Shown piece after piece: positions 50,039-58,583 of a stretch of DNA of 64,000 nucleotides. The DNA is from Pseudomonas salomonii (GTDB lineage: Bacteria; Pseudomonadota; Gammaproteobacteria; Pseudomonadales; Pseudomonadaceae), in contig NZ_FNOX01000006.1 of assembly GCF_900107155.1 (NCBI RefSeq), positions 1 to 64,000 on the forward strand, in the 5' to 3' direction. The notes under the pieces were generated by a model. That model saw nothing but the letters and a program-made list of their open reading frames with translations. It did not search any database and was not told where the DNA came from. Position 1 is the stretch's first letter. Each line of letters starts with the position of its first letter. The position numbers and the translations under genes are program-made.

Positions 50039-51376
50039 ATGACACAGGCAATTGCTTCGCCCGCGGTTCACGACCTGATCGGGATCGGTTTCGGCCCTTC
50101 GAACCTGGCGCTGGCCATCGCCCTGCAGGAGCGTGAAAAAGCCCAGGGCAAACTGGACGTGGTGTTTCTCGACAAGCAGGCCGACTACCGCTGGCACGGC
50201 AATACCCTGGTGACCCAGAGCGAACTGCAGATTTCGTTCCTCAAGGATCTGGTGACGCTGCGTAACCCCACCAGCCCGTACTCGTTCGTCAATTACCTGA
50301 AGGCCCACGACCGCCTGGTGGATTTCATCAACCTGGGCACCTTTTACCCGTGCCGCATGGAGTACAACGACTACCTGCGCTGGGTCGCCGGGCAGTTCCA
50401 GGCCCAGGCGCGGTATGGCGAGGAAGTGCTGGCCATCGAGCCGATCCTGCACCAGCAGCAGGTTGAAGCGCTGCGCGTGATCTCCCGTGATGCCCAGGGC
50501 GAACAGCATGTGCGCACCACCCGCTCGGTGGTGGTCAGCGCCGGCGGCACGCCACGTGTGCCGGAGGCGTTCAACGCGCTCAAGGAAGACGGCCGAGTGT
50601 TCCACCATTCCCAATACCTCGAGCGCATGGCCCGGCAGCCGTGCGTGGAGGGCAAGCCTATGCGCATTGCGATCATCGGCGGCGGGCAGAGCGCGGCCGA
50701 AGCCTTTATCGACCTCAACGACAGCTTCCCGTCGGTGCAGGTGGACATGATCCTGCGCGGTTCGGCGCTTAAACCGGCGGATGACAGCCCGTTCGTCAAC
50801 GAAGTGTTCTCGCCGGCCTTTACCGACCTGGTGTTCCAGCAAGTCGGCGCCGAGCGTGAGCGCCTGGTGGCCGAGTACCAGAACACCAACTATTCGGTGG
50901 TTGACCTGGACCTGATCGAGCGCATCTACGGGATTTTCTACCGCCAGAAAGTCTCCGGCATCAACCGCCAGGCCTTCCGCACCATGACCGTGGTCGAGAA
51001 AGCCACAGCCGGGCCGCTGGGCATCGAACTGGCACTGCGCAACAACGCCAACGGCGACACCAGCGTCAGCCATTACGACGCGGTGATCCTGGCCACCGGC
51101 TACGAGCGCCAGATGCATCGCGAACTGCTGGCGCCCCTGCAAGCCTATATGGGCGACTTCGAAGTGGCGCGCGACTATCGGATCGTCACCGACGAGCGCT
51201 GCAAGGCCGGTATCTATATCCAGGGCTTCAGCCAGGCCAGCCATGGGTTGAGCGACACCTTGCTGTCGGTACTGCCGATTCGGGCCGATGAAATTGCCGC
51301 CTCGCTGTATGAAAACGATCGTCACCGTGGCAAGGCACGCTCGGTGCAGGATTTGCTGCTGGCCACGGCCAGCTGA
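50039..51376 (+). CDS. pvdA: L-ornithine N5-monooxygenase of pyoverdine synthesis
   Basis: 445 residues from the ATG at 50039, matching PvdA length. FAD motif GIGFGPSNLALAIAL near the N terminus, NADPH motif IAIIGGGQSAAEAF in the middle, and the C-terminal VILATGYER (ATGY) of N-hydroxylating monooxygenases. It hydroxylates L-ornithine with O2 and NADPH; the N5-hydroxyornithine is then acylated and built into the pyoverdine peptide. PvdS box upstream and possible Rsm hairpin at the start. No other pyoverdine synthesis gene lies in this window. Confidence 0.95.
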   Translation: MTQAIASPAVHDLIGIGFGPSNLALAIALQEREKAQGKLDVVFLDKQADYRWHGNTLVTQSELQISFLKDLVTLRNPTSPYSFVNYLKAHDRLVDFINLGTFYPCRMEYNDYLRWVAGQFQAQARYGEEVLAIEPILHQQQVEALRVISRDAQGEQHVRTTRSVVVSAGGTPRVPEAFNALKEDGRVFHHSQYLERMARQPCVEGKPMRIAIIGGGQSAAEAFIDLNDSFPSVQVDMILRGSALKPADDSPFVNEVFSPAFTDLVFQQVGAERERLVAEYQNTNYSVVDLDLIERIYGIFYRQKVSGINRQAFRTMTVVEKATAGPLGIELALRNNANGDTSVSHYDAVILATGYERQMHRELLAPLQAYMGDFEVARDYRIVTDERCKAGIYIQGFSQASHGLSDTLLSVLPIRADEIAASLYENDRHRGKARSVQDLLLATAS

Positions 51377-51411
51377 CAAGCTGTACTTGTGACTGGTGGG
51401 GCTGCCTGATA

Positions 51412-51427
51412 CTGTACAAAAAACCAG
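51412..51427 (+). promoter_or_regulatory. LexA (SOS) box of the radical SAM DNA-repair operon
   Basis: CTGTACAAAAAACCAG fits CTG-N10-CAG, and ATA/TAT flanks extend the symmetry. It lies 15 bases before the ATG at 51443, so LexA bound there would block the promoter or early elongation. One base differs from the stricter CTGT-N8-ACAG form. Confidence 0.65.
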
Positions 51428-51442
51428 TATCGGTAGCCCTTC

Positions 51443-52663
51443 ATGCAGTTGATCGAAAAACTCAGCATCCTCGCCGACGCCGCCAAGTACGACGCCTCAT
51501 GCGCCAGCAGCGGTGCGCCCAAGCGCAGCTCCGAGGGCAAGGCCGGGCTGGGTTCTACCGATGGCATGGGCATTTGCCACAGCTACACGCCGGACGGGCG
51601 GTGTGTGTCGTTGCTCAAGGTCTTGCTCACCAACTTCTGCCTGTACGACTGCCAATACTGCGTCAACCGCCGCTCCAGCGACGTGCCTCGTGCGCGTTTC
51701 AGCCCGGAGGAGGTGGTTACCCTCACCCTGGACTTTTACAAACGCAATTGCGTCAGCGGGCTGTTTCTGAGCTCCGGCATCATTCGTTCGGCCGACTACA
51801 CCATGGAGCAGCTGGTTCGGGTCGCCAAACTGTTGCGCGAAGAGCATGACTTTCGCGGTTACATCCACCTCAAGACCATTCCCGAGGCCGACCCTGCGCT
51901 GATCGCCGAAGCCGGGCGTTATGCCGATCGCCTCAGCGTGAACATCGAGTTGCCCACCGACGCCAGCCTGCAAACCCTGGCGCCAGAGAAGCAGATCGGC
52001 TCGATCAAGCAAGCCATGCAGACCATCTACACCGGCGAGCAGACGGTGTTCAACGAACCGCGCGCACCGCGTTTTGCGCCGGCGGGGCAGAGCACGCAGA
52101 TGATCGTCGGCGCCGATGACACCGATGACAGCACCATCCTGCACGGCGCCGAGGCGCTGTATGGCAATTACAAGCTGCGGCGCGTGTATTACTCGGCGTT
52201 CAGCCCCATTCCCAACAGCCCCAAAAGTGTGCCGCTGGCCGCGCCGCCGTTGATGCGTGAACACCGCCTGTACCAGGCCGACTTTCTGCTGCGCAGTTAC
52301 GGTTTCAGCGCCAATGAACTGTTTGAAGGCCCCGGCCATCTGGCCCTGGATATCGACCCGAAGCTGGCCTGGGCGCTGGAGCACCGCGAGGTGTTCCCGT
52401 TGGACCTGAACCGCGCCGAACCCACGCTGATCGCGCGTATCCCCGGCATTGGCCTGCGCACCACCCAGCGCCTGGTCGACCTGCGCCGCGAACGCAAGAT
52501 CCGTTTCGAAGACCTGGCCCGCATGCGTTGCGTGCTGGCCAAGGCCAAGCCGTTTTTCATCACCAGCGACTACCACCCGCAACAGGCGGACAGCACCAGC
52601 GTGCTGCTGCGCGAGCAACTGCGCGACCGCCCGCAGCCGCAACAGATGGGGCTGTGGGGATGA
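51443..52663 (+). CDS. Putative DNA modification/repair radical SAM protein
   Basis: 406 residues. The 4Fe-4S/SAM motif is CLYDCQYC (CxxxCxxC), preceded by LLKVLLTNF and followed by a TIM-barrel-like region (GLFLSSGIIRSADYTMEQL; GYIHLKTIPEADPALIAEAG). A helix-hairpin-helix near residues 325-350 (LIARIPGIGLRTTQRLVDLR) suggests DNA contact. This fits the family annotated as putative DNA modification/repair radical SAM protein (TIGR03916). The lesion or modification is unknown. It overlaps the partner gene by 4 bases, and the LexA-like box upstream points to DNA-damage induction. Confidence 0.85.
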   Translation: MQLIEKLSILADAAKYDASCASSGAPKRSSEGKAGLGSTDGMGICHSYTPDGRCVSLLKVLLTNFCLYDCQYCVNRRSSDVPRARFSPEEVVTLTLDFYKRNCVSGLFLSSGIIRSADYTMEQLVRVAKLLREEHDFRGYIHLKTIPEADPALIAEAGRYADRLSVNIELPTDASLQTLAPEKQIGSIKQAMQTIYTGEQTVFNEPRAPRFAPAGQSTQMIVGADDTDDSTILHGAEALYGNYKLRRVYYSAFSPIPNSPKSVPLAAPPLMREHRLYQADFLLRSYGFSANELFEGPGHLALDIDPKLAWALEHREVFPLDLNRAEPTLIARIPGIGLRTTQRLVDLRRERKIRFEDLARMRCVLAKAKPFFITSDYHPQQADSTSVLLREQLRDRPQPQQMGLWG

Positions 52664-53493
52664 TCAGCCTGGAATGCGACAACCTCTTCAGCACCTGGCG
52701 CGAGCAGGCGCGCTGGCTGCTCAGCCATCAGGTCGACCCCAGCCAGGTGAGCTGGGGCGAGGCCGAGGTGGCGGACCTGTTTGCCACGGACGAGCCTGTA
52801 CCTGAACAGCTCGGGCCGTTTCAGGCGCGAATCCCCAAGGCGTTGCTGGAGTTGTTGGAATCGGCCGCCTGTTACCACGGTGATCAGCGCTGGAGCCTGT
52901 TGTACGAAGTGTTGTGGCGTGTCAGCCACGGCGACCGCACTGCGATGCTGGCCGGGGACAAGCTGGGCAGTGAGTTGCAACGGCGCATCAAGCAGGTCAG
53001 CCGCGAGGCCCATCACTTGCATGCGTTTGTGCGGTTTATTGCTCTACCTGCGGAGGCTGGGCCACAGCTGCCGGAGTATGTGGCGTGGCATGAGCCGGCC
53101 CATGACATCTTGAAATCCGCCAGCCAGCATTTTGTCGGACGCATGGGCCGTCATCGCTGGATGATCGCAACACCCCTGGACGGCGTGTATTACGACGGTG
53201 AACAGTTGATTCATCAACGCCAGTGCCCTGAAGCCTGGCAACAGCTGGCGCAGAATGTCGAAGACCCCCACAGCGCGATGTGGCTGACCTATTACAGCCA
53301 TATCTTCAACCCGGCGCGGTTGAACCCCAAGGTGATGGAAGGGCATTTGCCCAGCCGGTTCTGGAAGAATCTGCCGGAGGGCAAGTTGATACCGGGGTTG
53401 ATCAGCGAGGCGCGCACGGGCAAGCAGAAGGATGGGCAGGCGAAGCTGATCGGGGCCAGGCCGGGCAAGAAAATCTCAAGCGGGCACGCTTGA
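52660..53493 (+). CDS. TIGR03915-type partner of the radical SAM DNA-repair protein
   Basis: 277 residues, ATG overlapping the radical SAM stop (ATGA). The pattern YEVLWRVSHGDRTAML, REAHHLHAFVRF, and the C-terminal WLTYYSHIFNPARLNPKVM is that of the SAM-associated DNA metabolism family, which in other bacteria is often fused to a UdgX-type uracil-DNA-binding domain. That UDG domain is absent here: the chain ends soon after a Lys/Gly-rich tail. It is presumed to work with the radical SAM protein in the same repair reaction; mechanism unknown. Confidence 0.8.
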   Translation: MISLECDNLFSTWREQARWLLSHQVDPSQVSWGEAEVADLFATDEPVPEQLGPFQARIPKALLELLESAACYHGDQRWSLLYEVLWRVSHGDRTAMLAGDKLGSELQRRIKQVSREAHHLHAFVRFIALPAEAGPQLPEYVAWHEPAHDILKSASQHFVGRMGRHRWMIATPLDGVYYDGEQLIHQRQCPEAWQQLAQNVEDPHSAMWLTYYSHIFNPARLNPKVMEGHLPSRFWKNLPEGKLIPGLISEARTGKQKDGQAKLIGARPGKKISSGHA

Positions 53494-53515
53494 AAAATGG
53501 GGGAGCTGGCTCGAT

Positions 53516-53627
53516 GATCGTTCCCACGCTCTGCGTGGGAATGCCGCCCTGGACGCTCCGCGTCCGCTTTGACGTCGTGACGCGGAGCGTCACTGGATGC
53601 ATTCCCACGCGGAGCGTGGGAACGATC
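53516..53627. repeat. Palindromic repeat of the GATCGTTCCCACGC type
   Basis: Starts GATCGTTCCCACGC and ends GCGTGGGAACGATC, with inner inverted GACGCTCCGCGTC and GACGCGGAGCGTC-like blocks. Same family as 10732-10803. It lies between the convergent radical SAM operon and the Lrp gene and may act as terminator. Confidence 0.75.
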
Positions 53628-53634
53628 TATCGCT

Positions 53635-54132
53635 CTATGCCAGCTCGGTCGCGGTGTTTTTGACCACCGCCAACTCCGGATGCGCCACCAACTTATCAAT
53701 GTGCAACTCATCGTTATTCAACCAGGTCTCCGTCAGCACCCGGTAATGCTCCATATCCCGGCAACGCATGCGCAGGCTGTAGTCGAACGGCCCGCTGATC
53801 AGTTGGCACTCGAACACCTGGGGGCACGCTTTCACGCAGGCCTCAAAGGCCTTTTGCGCCGAGCGCCCGCTCTGATTGGACAAGGCCACCAGCACCAGCA
53901 GCGACAGCCCCGGCGAGACCATCTGCACATCGATGATCGCCCCATAACCACGGATCACCCCGCGTCGCTCCAGCTTGCGCACCCGCTCCAGGCACGGCCT
54001 GGGTGTCAGGTGCACCAGAGATGAAAGCTTTTCGTAGGTGATACGCCCCTGGTGACGCAACACGTCGATGATGGCTTCATCGATGCGGTCCAGCGAGGGG
54101 GAAGAATGGGGTCCGTGGGCCTTGGTATCCAT
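53635..54132 (-). CDS. Lrp/AsnC-family regulator
   Basis: 165 residues. N-terminal winged helix (LDRIDEAIIDVLRHQGRITY; LSSLVHLTPRPCLERVRKLE) and a C-terminal RAM domain (LLVLVALSNQSGRSAQKAFE; LISGPFDYSLRMRCRDMEHY). It is the last gene, 4 bases after the HisP-like ATPase gene, of a cluster for basic amino-acid uptake and citrulline/ornithine breakdown. Lrp-type regulators commonly sense the amino acid handled by adjacent genes, so ornithine, arginine or citrulline are candidates. Confidence 0.87.
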   Translation of the reverse strand: MDTKAHGPHSSPSLDRIDEAIIDVLRHQGRITYEKLSSLVHLTPRPCLERVRKLERRGVIRGYGAIIDVQMVSPGLSLLVLVALSNQSGRSAQKAFEACVKACPQVFECQLISGPFDYSLRMRCRDMEHYRVLTETWLNNDELHIDKLVAHPELAVVKNTATELA

Positions 54133-54136
54133 GAGT

Positions 54137-54967
54137 TCACTTCAGACGGTTGGAAAGAAATTGCTGCAAGCGTTCGCTGTTGGGGTGGTCGAGAATCTCG
54201 GCGCCGCCTTGTTCCTCGACCCGGCCCTGGTGCAAAAACAGCACTTGGCTGGACACCTGGCGGGCAAAGCCCATTTCGTGGGTGACCATCAGCATGGTAC
54301 GACCTTCCTCGGCCAACGTCTGTATGACTTTGAGCACTTCCCCTACAAGTTCCGGGTCCAGCGCCGAGGTCGGTTCATCGAACAGAATAATTTCCGGCTC
54401 CATCGCCAATGCCCGTGCGATGGCCACACGCTGTTGCTGGCCACCGGACAGAAAGGCCGGGTATTGATCGGCCACGCGGCCGGGCAGGCCAACTTTGTCC
54501 AGATACAGGCGTGCGCGTTTTTCCGCTTCGGCCGCGCTGAGGCCCAACACCCGGCGCGGCGCCATGGTGATGTTTTCCAGCACAGTCATGTGGCTCCACA
54601 GGTTGAAGTGCTGGAACACCATGGCCAGGCGCGTGCGCAGGTTTTGCAACTGCTCTTGATGGGGGGCACGGACCCCGGCGCGGCCCTGGCGCATTTCAAT
54701 GCTGATGCCGTCCAGGGTGATCACCCCGGCATCCGGCTGTTCGAGAAAGTTGATGCAGCGCAGCATCGTGCTTTTGCCCGAGCCGCTGGCGCCGATCAGG
54801 CTGATGACGTCGCCGTTGCGTGCGTTGAGGGACACGCCCTTGAGCACTTCGTGGTCGCCGTAACGTTTGTGGATGCCTTCGACTTGAAGCTTGATCGCAG
54901 CGCTTGCCGGTTGGGCAACGGGTTCGTCGACAGGGTAAGCGGCCAGGGCCTGCGCGGACTGATTCAT
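54137..54967 (-). CDS. Basic amino-acid ABC transporter ATPase (HisP-like)
   Basis: 276 residues with an N-terminal extension of ~25. Walker [19 protein letters not shown], signature [16 protein letters not shown], Walker B IILFDEPTSALDPELVG and H-loop THEMGFARQ. The GKSTMLRCINFLE and DEPTSALDPELVGEV strings are typical of HisP/ArtP/OccP. It energises uptake with the two permeases and the binding protein encoded upstream on the same strand. Confidence 0.88.
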   Translation of the reverse strand: MNQSAQALAAYPVDEPVAQPASAAIKLQVEGIHKRYGDHEVLKGVSLNARNGDVISLIGASGSGKSTMLRCINFLEQPDAGVITLDGISIEMRQGRAGVRAPHQEQLQNLRTRLAMVFQHFNLWSHMTVLENITMAPRRVLGLSAAEAEKRARLYLDKVGLPGRVADQYPAFLSGGQQQRVAIARALAMEPEIILFDEPTSALDPELVGEVLKVIQTLAEEGRTMLMVTHEMGFARQVSSQVLFLHQGRVEEQGGAEILDHPNSERLQQFLSNRLK

Positions 54968-54970
54968 GGG

Positions 54971-55684
54971 TTAGCCTCGGGTAGGAACAAGAAAACGCAT
55001 CCAGCGACGTTCGGCCAGTCGGAACAGGCCCACCAGTGCAAAGGACAGCAGCATGTAGAGCAGGGCGGCGATGCCAAAAGCCTGGAACGTGAGGAACGTT
55101 TCGGCGTTGGCGTCACGGGCCACTTTGAGGATATCGGCGACGGTGGCGGTAAACGCCAGCGAAGTGGCGTGCAACATCAGGATCATTTCATTGCTGTAGG
55201 CCGGCAGCGCACGGCGCAGCGCGGCGGGCACCACCACAAACAGGTTGAGGCGCCAGCCGTGCAGGCCGTAGGCGCGCGCGGCTTCGATTTCGCCATGGGG
55301 AATATTGCGGATCGCCCCGGCGAAGATTTCCACGGTGTAGGCGCAGGTGTTGAGCACAAACGCCAGCAATGTGCAGTTGAGCGCATTACGGAAAAACTGG
55401 TTGAGCAGCGCGTTGTCCTGCACCACCTCCAGGCTGTACAGCCCGGTGTAGCAAATCAGCAACTGGATATACAGCGGCGTGCCACGAAACAGGTAGGTGT
55501 AGACCTCCACCGGCCAACGCAACCACACGTGCTGCGAGACGCGCGCCAGCGCCAGTGGAATCGACAGCACAAAGCCTGCGACCACCGAGATGATAAACAG
55601 CCACAACGTCATGGCGACCCCGGACAACCCTGAGCCATCGCTGAACAGGTAGGCCAGGCCGTATTGCTGGAACAGTTCGATCAT
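54971..55684 (-). CDS. Basic amino-acid ABC permease (HisM-like)
   Basis: 237 residues with five membrane segments (GVAMTLWLFIISVVAGFVLS; LYIQLLICYTGLYSLE). The HisM/ArtM loop is seen at TYLFRGTPLYIQLL and the EAA-type motif at EIEAARAYGLHGWRLNLFVV. Start overlaps the HisQ-like stop by 4 bases. Confidence 0.88.
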   Translation of the reverse strand: MIELFQQYGLAYLFSDGSGLSGVAMTLWLFIISVVAGFVLSIPLALARVSQHVWLRWPVEVYTYLFRGTPLYIQLLICYTGLYSLEVVQDNALLNQFFRNALNCTLLAFVLNTCAYTVEIFAGAIRNIPHGEIEAARAYGLHGWRLNLFVVVPAALRRALPAYSNEMILMLHATSLAFTATVADILKVARDANAETFLTFQAFGIAALLYMLLSFALVGLFRLAERRWMRFLVPTRG

Positions 55685-56382
55685 CGCGCCATCCCCTTGA
55701 TGCCGAGGTTGTAGCGCCGTTCGAGGCGCTTGAAGAGGCGGTTGGAGAGGGTGGTGATCAGCAGGTACACCAGGCCCGCGAGGATCAGGAAGTACAGGGG
55801 CTCATTGGTGGTCTTGCCGGCGTTTTGCGCAGCCTTGACCAGGTCCGACAGGCCGATGATCGACACCAGCGCCGTGGACTTGAGCAGCACCAGCCAGTTG
55901 TTGCCCAGGCCCGGCAAGGCAAAGCGCATCAGTTGCGGGAACAGCACCAGGTGAAAGCGCTGCCAGCGGCTCAGGCCGTAGGCGGTGGCGGCTTCCAGTT
56001 GCCCGGCCGGCACACTGAGAATGGCGCCGCGAAAGTTCTCGGTGAAATACGCGCCGTAGATAAACCCCAGGGTGATCACCCCGGCGGTAAACGGGTCGAT
56101 TTCAAAGTAATTCCAGCTGAACACTTCGCTCAGGTCGTTGAGCCACAGTTGCAGGCTGTAGAAGATCAACAGGATCAGCACCAGGTCCGGCACGCTGCGG
56201 ATCAGTGTGGTGTAGAGGGTGGCGGACACGCGCAGCCATTTGACGCTCGAAAGCTTGGCACCGGCGGCGATCAGGCCCAGGGCGAGGCTCAGGGCCAGCG
56301 CCAGCAACGACAGCTTGAGCGTCATCCAGGCACCCTGGGCCAGCATCGGGCCGTAGCCTTGCAGGTTGAGGAGTTCGTTCAT
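55681..56382 (-). CDS. Basic amino-acid ABC permease (HisQ-like)
   Basis: 233 residues from the ATG at 56382 (MNELLNLQGYGPMLAQGAWM); a TTG at 56400 would add six. Membrane segments include LKLSLLALALSLALGLIAAG; the conserved permease loops are TTLIRSVPDLVLILLIFY and QLEAATAYGLSRWQRFHLVL. Partner of the HisM-like permease. Confidence 0.88.
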   Translation of the reverse strand: MNELLNLQGYGPMLAQGAWMTLKLSLLALALSLALGLIAAGAKLSSVKWLRVSATLYTTLIRSVPDLVLILLIFYSLQLWLNDLSEVFSWNYFEIDPFTAGVITLGFIYGAYFTENFRGAILSVPAGQLEAATAYGLSRWQRFHLVLFPQLMRFALPGLGNNWLVLLKSTALVSIIGLSDLVKAAQNAGKTTNEPLYFLILAGLVYLLITTLSNRLFKRLERRYNLGIKGMAR

Positions 56383-56413
56383 TGAGGGGATCTCGATCAA
56401 GCACAGAGATTAA

Positions 56414-56505
56414 CTGTGGGAGCTGGCTTGCCTGCGATGGCGGCCTACCCTCCAACATCTACAGTGGCTGACCCACCGCCATCGCAGGCAAGCCAGCTCC
56501 CACAG
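56414..56505. repeat. REP doublet
   Basis: CTGTGGGAGCTGGCTTGCCT and the inverted AGGCAAGCCAGCTCCCACAG with inner GCGATGGCGG / CCGCCATCGC. It lies between the binding-protein gene and the downstream permease genes, a common place for REP elements in transport operons, where they protect or uncouple the mRNA of the abundant binding protein. Confidence 0.8.
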
Positions 56506-56519
56506 GGGCCGGGGTGGGC

Positions 56520-57299
56520 CTATTCGTTGTAGATATCCTGATCGCCGAAGTACTTCTTCTGGATCTGTGCGTAGGTGCCATCGGCCTGCACGGCGGCGAT
56601 GCCTTTATTGATCAGCGCGCGCAGTTCAGCGTCGTTCTTGCGCAGCCCCATGGCGATATCCAGCGGCAAGGTCGGGTCCTTGAAGGCCGGGCCGGTCTTG
56701 AAGTCGGCGCCTTCAGGCTTGGACAGAAAGTTGAGCTGGGCTTCGAGCTTGTCGGTCAGGGTGGCGTCGAGGCGGCCGTTTTGCAGGTCGGCGTAGTTCT
56801 GCTCCTGGGACTGGTACGCCTTGATCTGCGCGCCGAGCCTGGCCAGGTGGGCACGTGCATAGGCTTCCTGCAGCGAACCTTGGAGCACGCCCACCTGCTT
56901 GCCTTTGAGCGACTCCGGCGTGTCGCCGAAGTCGGCGTTTTTACGGGTGATCACCGAGGTGGGGCTGAGAAACAGGCGGTCGCTGAAGTCGATGACTTTC
57001 TCACGCGACGGGGTTACGGCCATGGACGACATGATCGCGTCGAACTTGCGCGCGCGCAGGGCCGGGATCATGCCGTCGAATTCGTTGTGCACCCAGGTGC
57101 ATTTGACTTCAAGCCTGGCGCAGATGGCGTTGCCCAGTTCGATATCAAAACCTTGCAGGCTGCCGTCGGCGGCGACGGACTCAAAGGGCGGGTACTCGGG
57201 GAATACGCCGAAGCGGATTTCTTTCCAGTCCTGGGCGTGGGCGGCGCTGGCGCACAGTGGCAACAGCAACGCGGCGAAGAGTGATCGCAATGGAGTCAT
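56520..57299 (-). CDS. Basic amino-acid binding protein (HisJ/ArgT-like)
   Basis: 259 residues. Sec signal MTPLRSLFAALLLPLCASAA, cleaved near AHA-QD. SBP family 3 motifs: IRFGVFPEYPPFESVAADGS, GFDIELGNAICARLEVKC, FDAIMSSMAVTPSREKVIDF. It supplies the HisQMP-like importer. The neighbouring citrullinase and ornithine cyclodeaminase make citrulline, ornithine or arginine likely ligands. Confidence 0.87.
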   Translation of the reverse strand: MTPLRSLFAALLLPLCASAAHAQDWKEIRFGVFPEYPPFESVAADGSLQGFDIELGNAICARLEVKCTWVHNEFDGMIPALRARKFDAIMSSMAVTPSREKVIDFSDRLFLSPTSVITRKNADFGDTPESLKGKQVGVLQGSLQEAYARAHLARLGAQIKAYQSQEQNYADLQNGRLDATLTDKLEAQLNFLSKPEGADFKTGPAFKDPTLPLDIAMGLRKNDAELRALINKGIAAVQADGTYAQIQKKYFGDQDIYNE

Positions 57300-57525
57300 G
57301 TGACAGTCCCTATATTTTGTAATTGATGTCAGGGCAGTGAATCGCTGGGAGCAGAGAATGCTTCATGGTGGTGCGTTTTTTGTGTCGTTTACCCCGTGCA
57401 TAAAGCGCAAATTGCGCTGTTAAAAAGCGCAATGCAGCGAAATCGGCTGCGTCACCCGCGAAATCGGCTTTTCAGTGATGAAAGTCTGGCCCGCCCTCAG
57501 CGCAAAGCGGCAGGCCAGAGCGGTT

Positions 57526-58572
57526 TCAAGCGCGCTTTTTGTGCTGCGCGCGGGGCTGTTGGGCCAGGCGTGCAAACAGGTCTTTCGGGTCGGCGAGGTC
57601 CGGCACCAGTTCAAGTGTGCTGCCCACATCCAGCGCCTTGGCCACGTCCAGCACGTAGCGCAGGGCCGAGTAGTCTTCGATGGCAAAGCCCACCGAGTCG
57701 AACAGCGTGACTTGGCGCGGGTTCTCGCGGCCGGGCTGCTGGCCATTGATGACCTGCCAGAGTTCGGTGACCGGCGAATCGTGCGGCATGTGCTGGATTT
57801 CACCTTCGATACGGCTTTGCGGTTCGTACTCGACGATTACCCGGGCGCGCTCGACGATGCGGCGGTCCAGCTCGGTTTTACCGGGGCAGTCGCCACCCAC
57901 GGCATTCAGGTGCATGCCCGGTTCGATCATGTCGTCGGTGAGGATGGTGGCGTACGCCTTGTCGGCGGTCACGGTGGTGACAATGTCCGCGCCTTTGACC
58001 GCTTCGGCCACACTGGCGGCCAGGATCACCTTGATCGCCGGGAACGCCTTGAGGTTGGCCGCCAGCTTGGCAGTGGCCTTGGCGTCGATATCGAACAGGC
58101 GGATTTCGGTGATGCCAAGCATGGCGTGGAAGGCCAGGGCCTGGAACTCGCTTTGCGAGCCGTTGCCGATCAACGCCATGCTGCGGCTGTTGTCGCGCGC
58201 CAGGTAGCGGGCCACCAGGGCGGAGGTGGCGGCGGTGCGGATCGCGGTGGTGAGGGTCATTTCGGCCAGCAGCACCGGCTTGCCCGTGTCGACGTCGCCC
58301 AGGGCGCCGAAAGCCATCACCGTGAGCATACCGGCCAGGGTGTTTTTCGGGTGGCCGTTAACGTATTTGAAGGCGTACAGCGAGGCATCCGATACCGGCA
58401 TCAACTCGATCACGCCGTCCGGCGAATGGTTGGCCAGCCGCGCGCATTTTTCGAAGTCCTGCCAGCGCAGGTAGTCGGCGCGGATGTATTCGGCCATCTC
58501 GCTGATGCAGGTTTGCAGGCCTTTTTGTGAAACCAGGTAGCTGAGGTCGTTGACGTCGATGTAACGGGTCAT
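57526..58572 (-). CDS. Ornithine cyclodeaminase
   Basis: 348 residues, typical length. Mu-crystallin/OCD fold: substrate region DYLRWQDFEKCARLANHSPD, NAD-binding GNGSQSEFQALAF, VTTVTADKAYATIL and AVGGDCPGKTELD (catalytic Asp region). It converts L-ornithine to L-proline and ammonia with NAD+ recycled. It follows ctlX by 11 bases on the same strand: CtlX yields ornithine from citrulline, this enzyme removes it to proline. A small gap of 226 bases, containing an AT-rich promoter-like segment, separates it from the binding-protein gene. Confidence 0.9.
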   Translation of the reverse strand: MTRYIDVNDLSYLVSQKGLQTCISEMAEYIRADYLRWQDFEKCARLANHSPDGVIELMPVSDASLYAFKYVNGHPKNTLAGMLTVMAFGALGDVDTGKPVLLAEMTLTTAIRTAATSALVARYLARDNSRSMALIGNGSQSEFQALAFHAMLGITEIRLFDIDAKATAKLAANLKAFPAIKVILAASVAEAVKGADIVTTVTADKAYATILTDDMIEPGMHLNAVGGDCPGKTELDRRIVERARVIVEYEPQSRIEGEIQHMPHDSPVTELWQVINGQQPGRENPRQVTLFDSVGFAIEDYSALRYVLDVAKALDVGSTLELVPDLADPKDLFARLAQQPRAQHKKRA

Positions 58573-58583
58573 GGCAAGACTCC

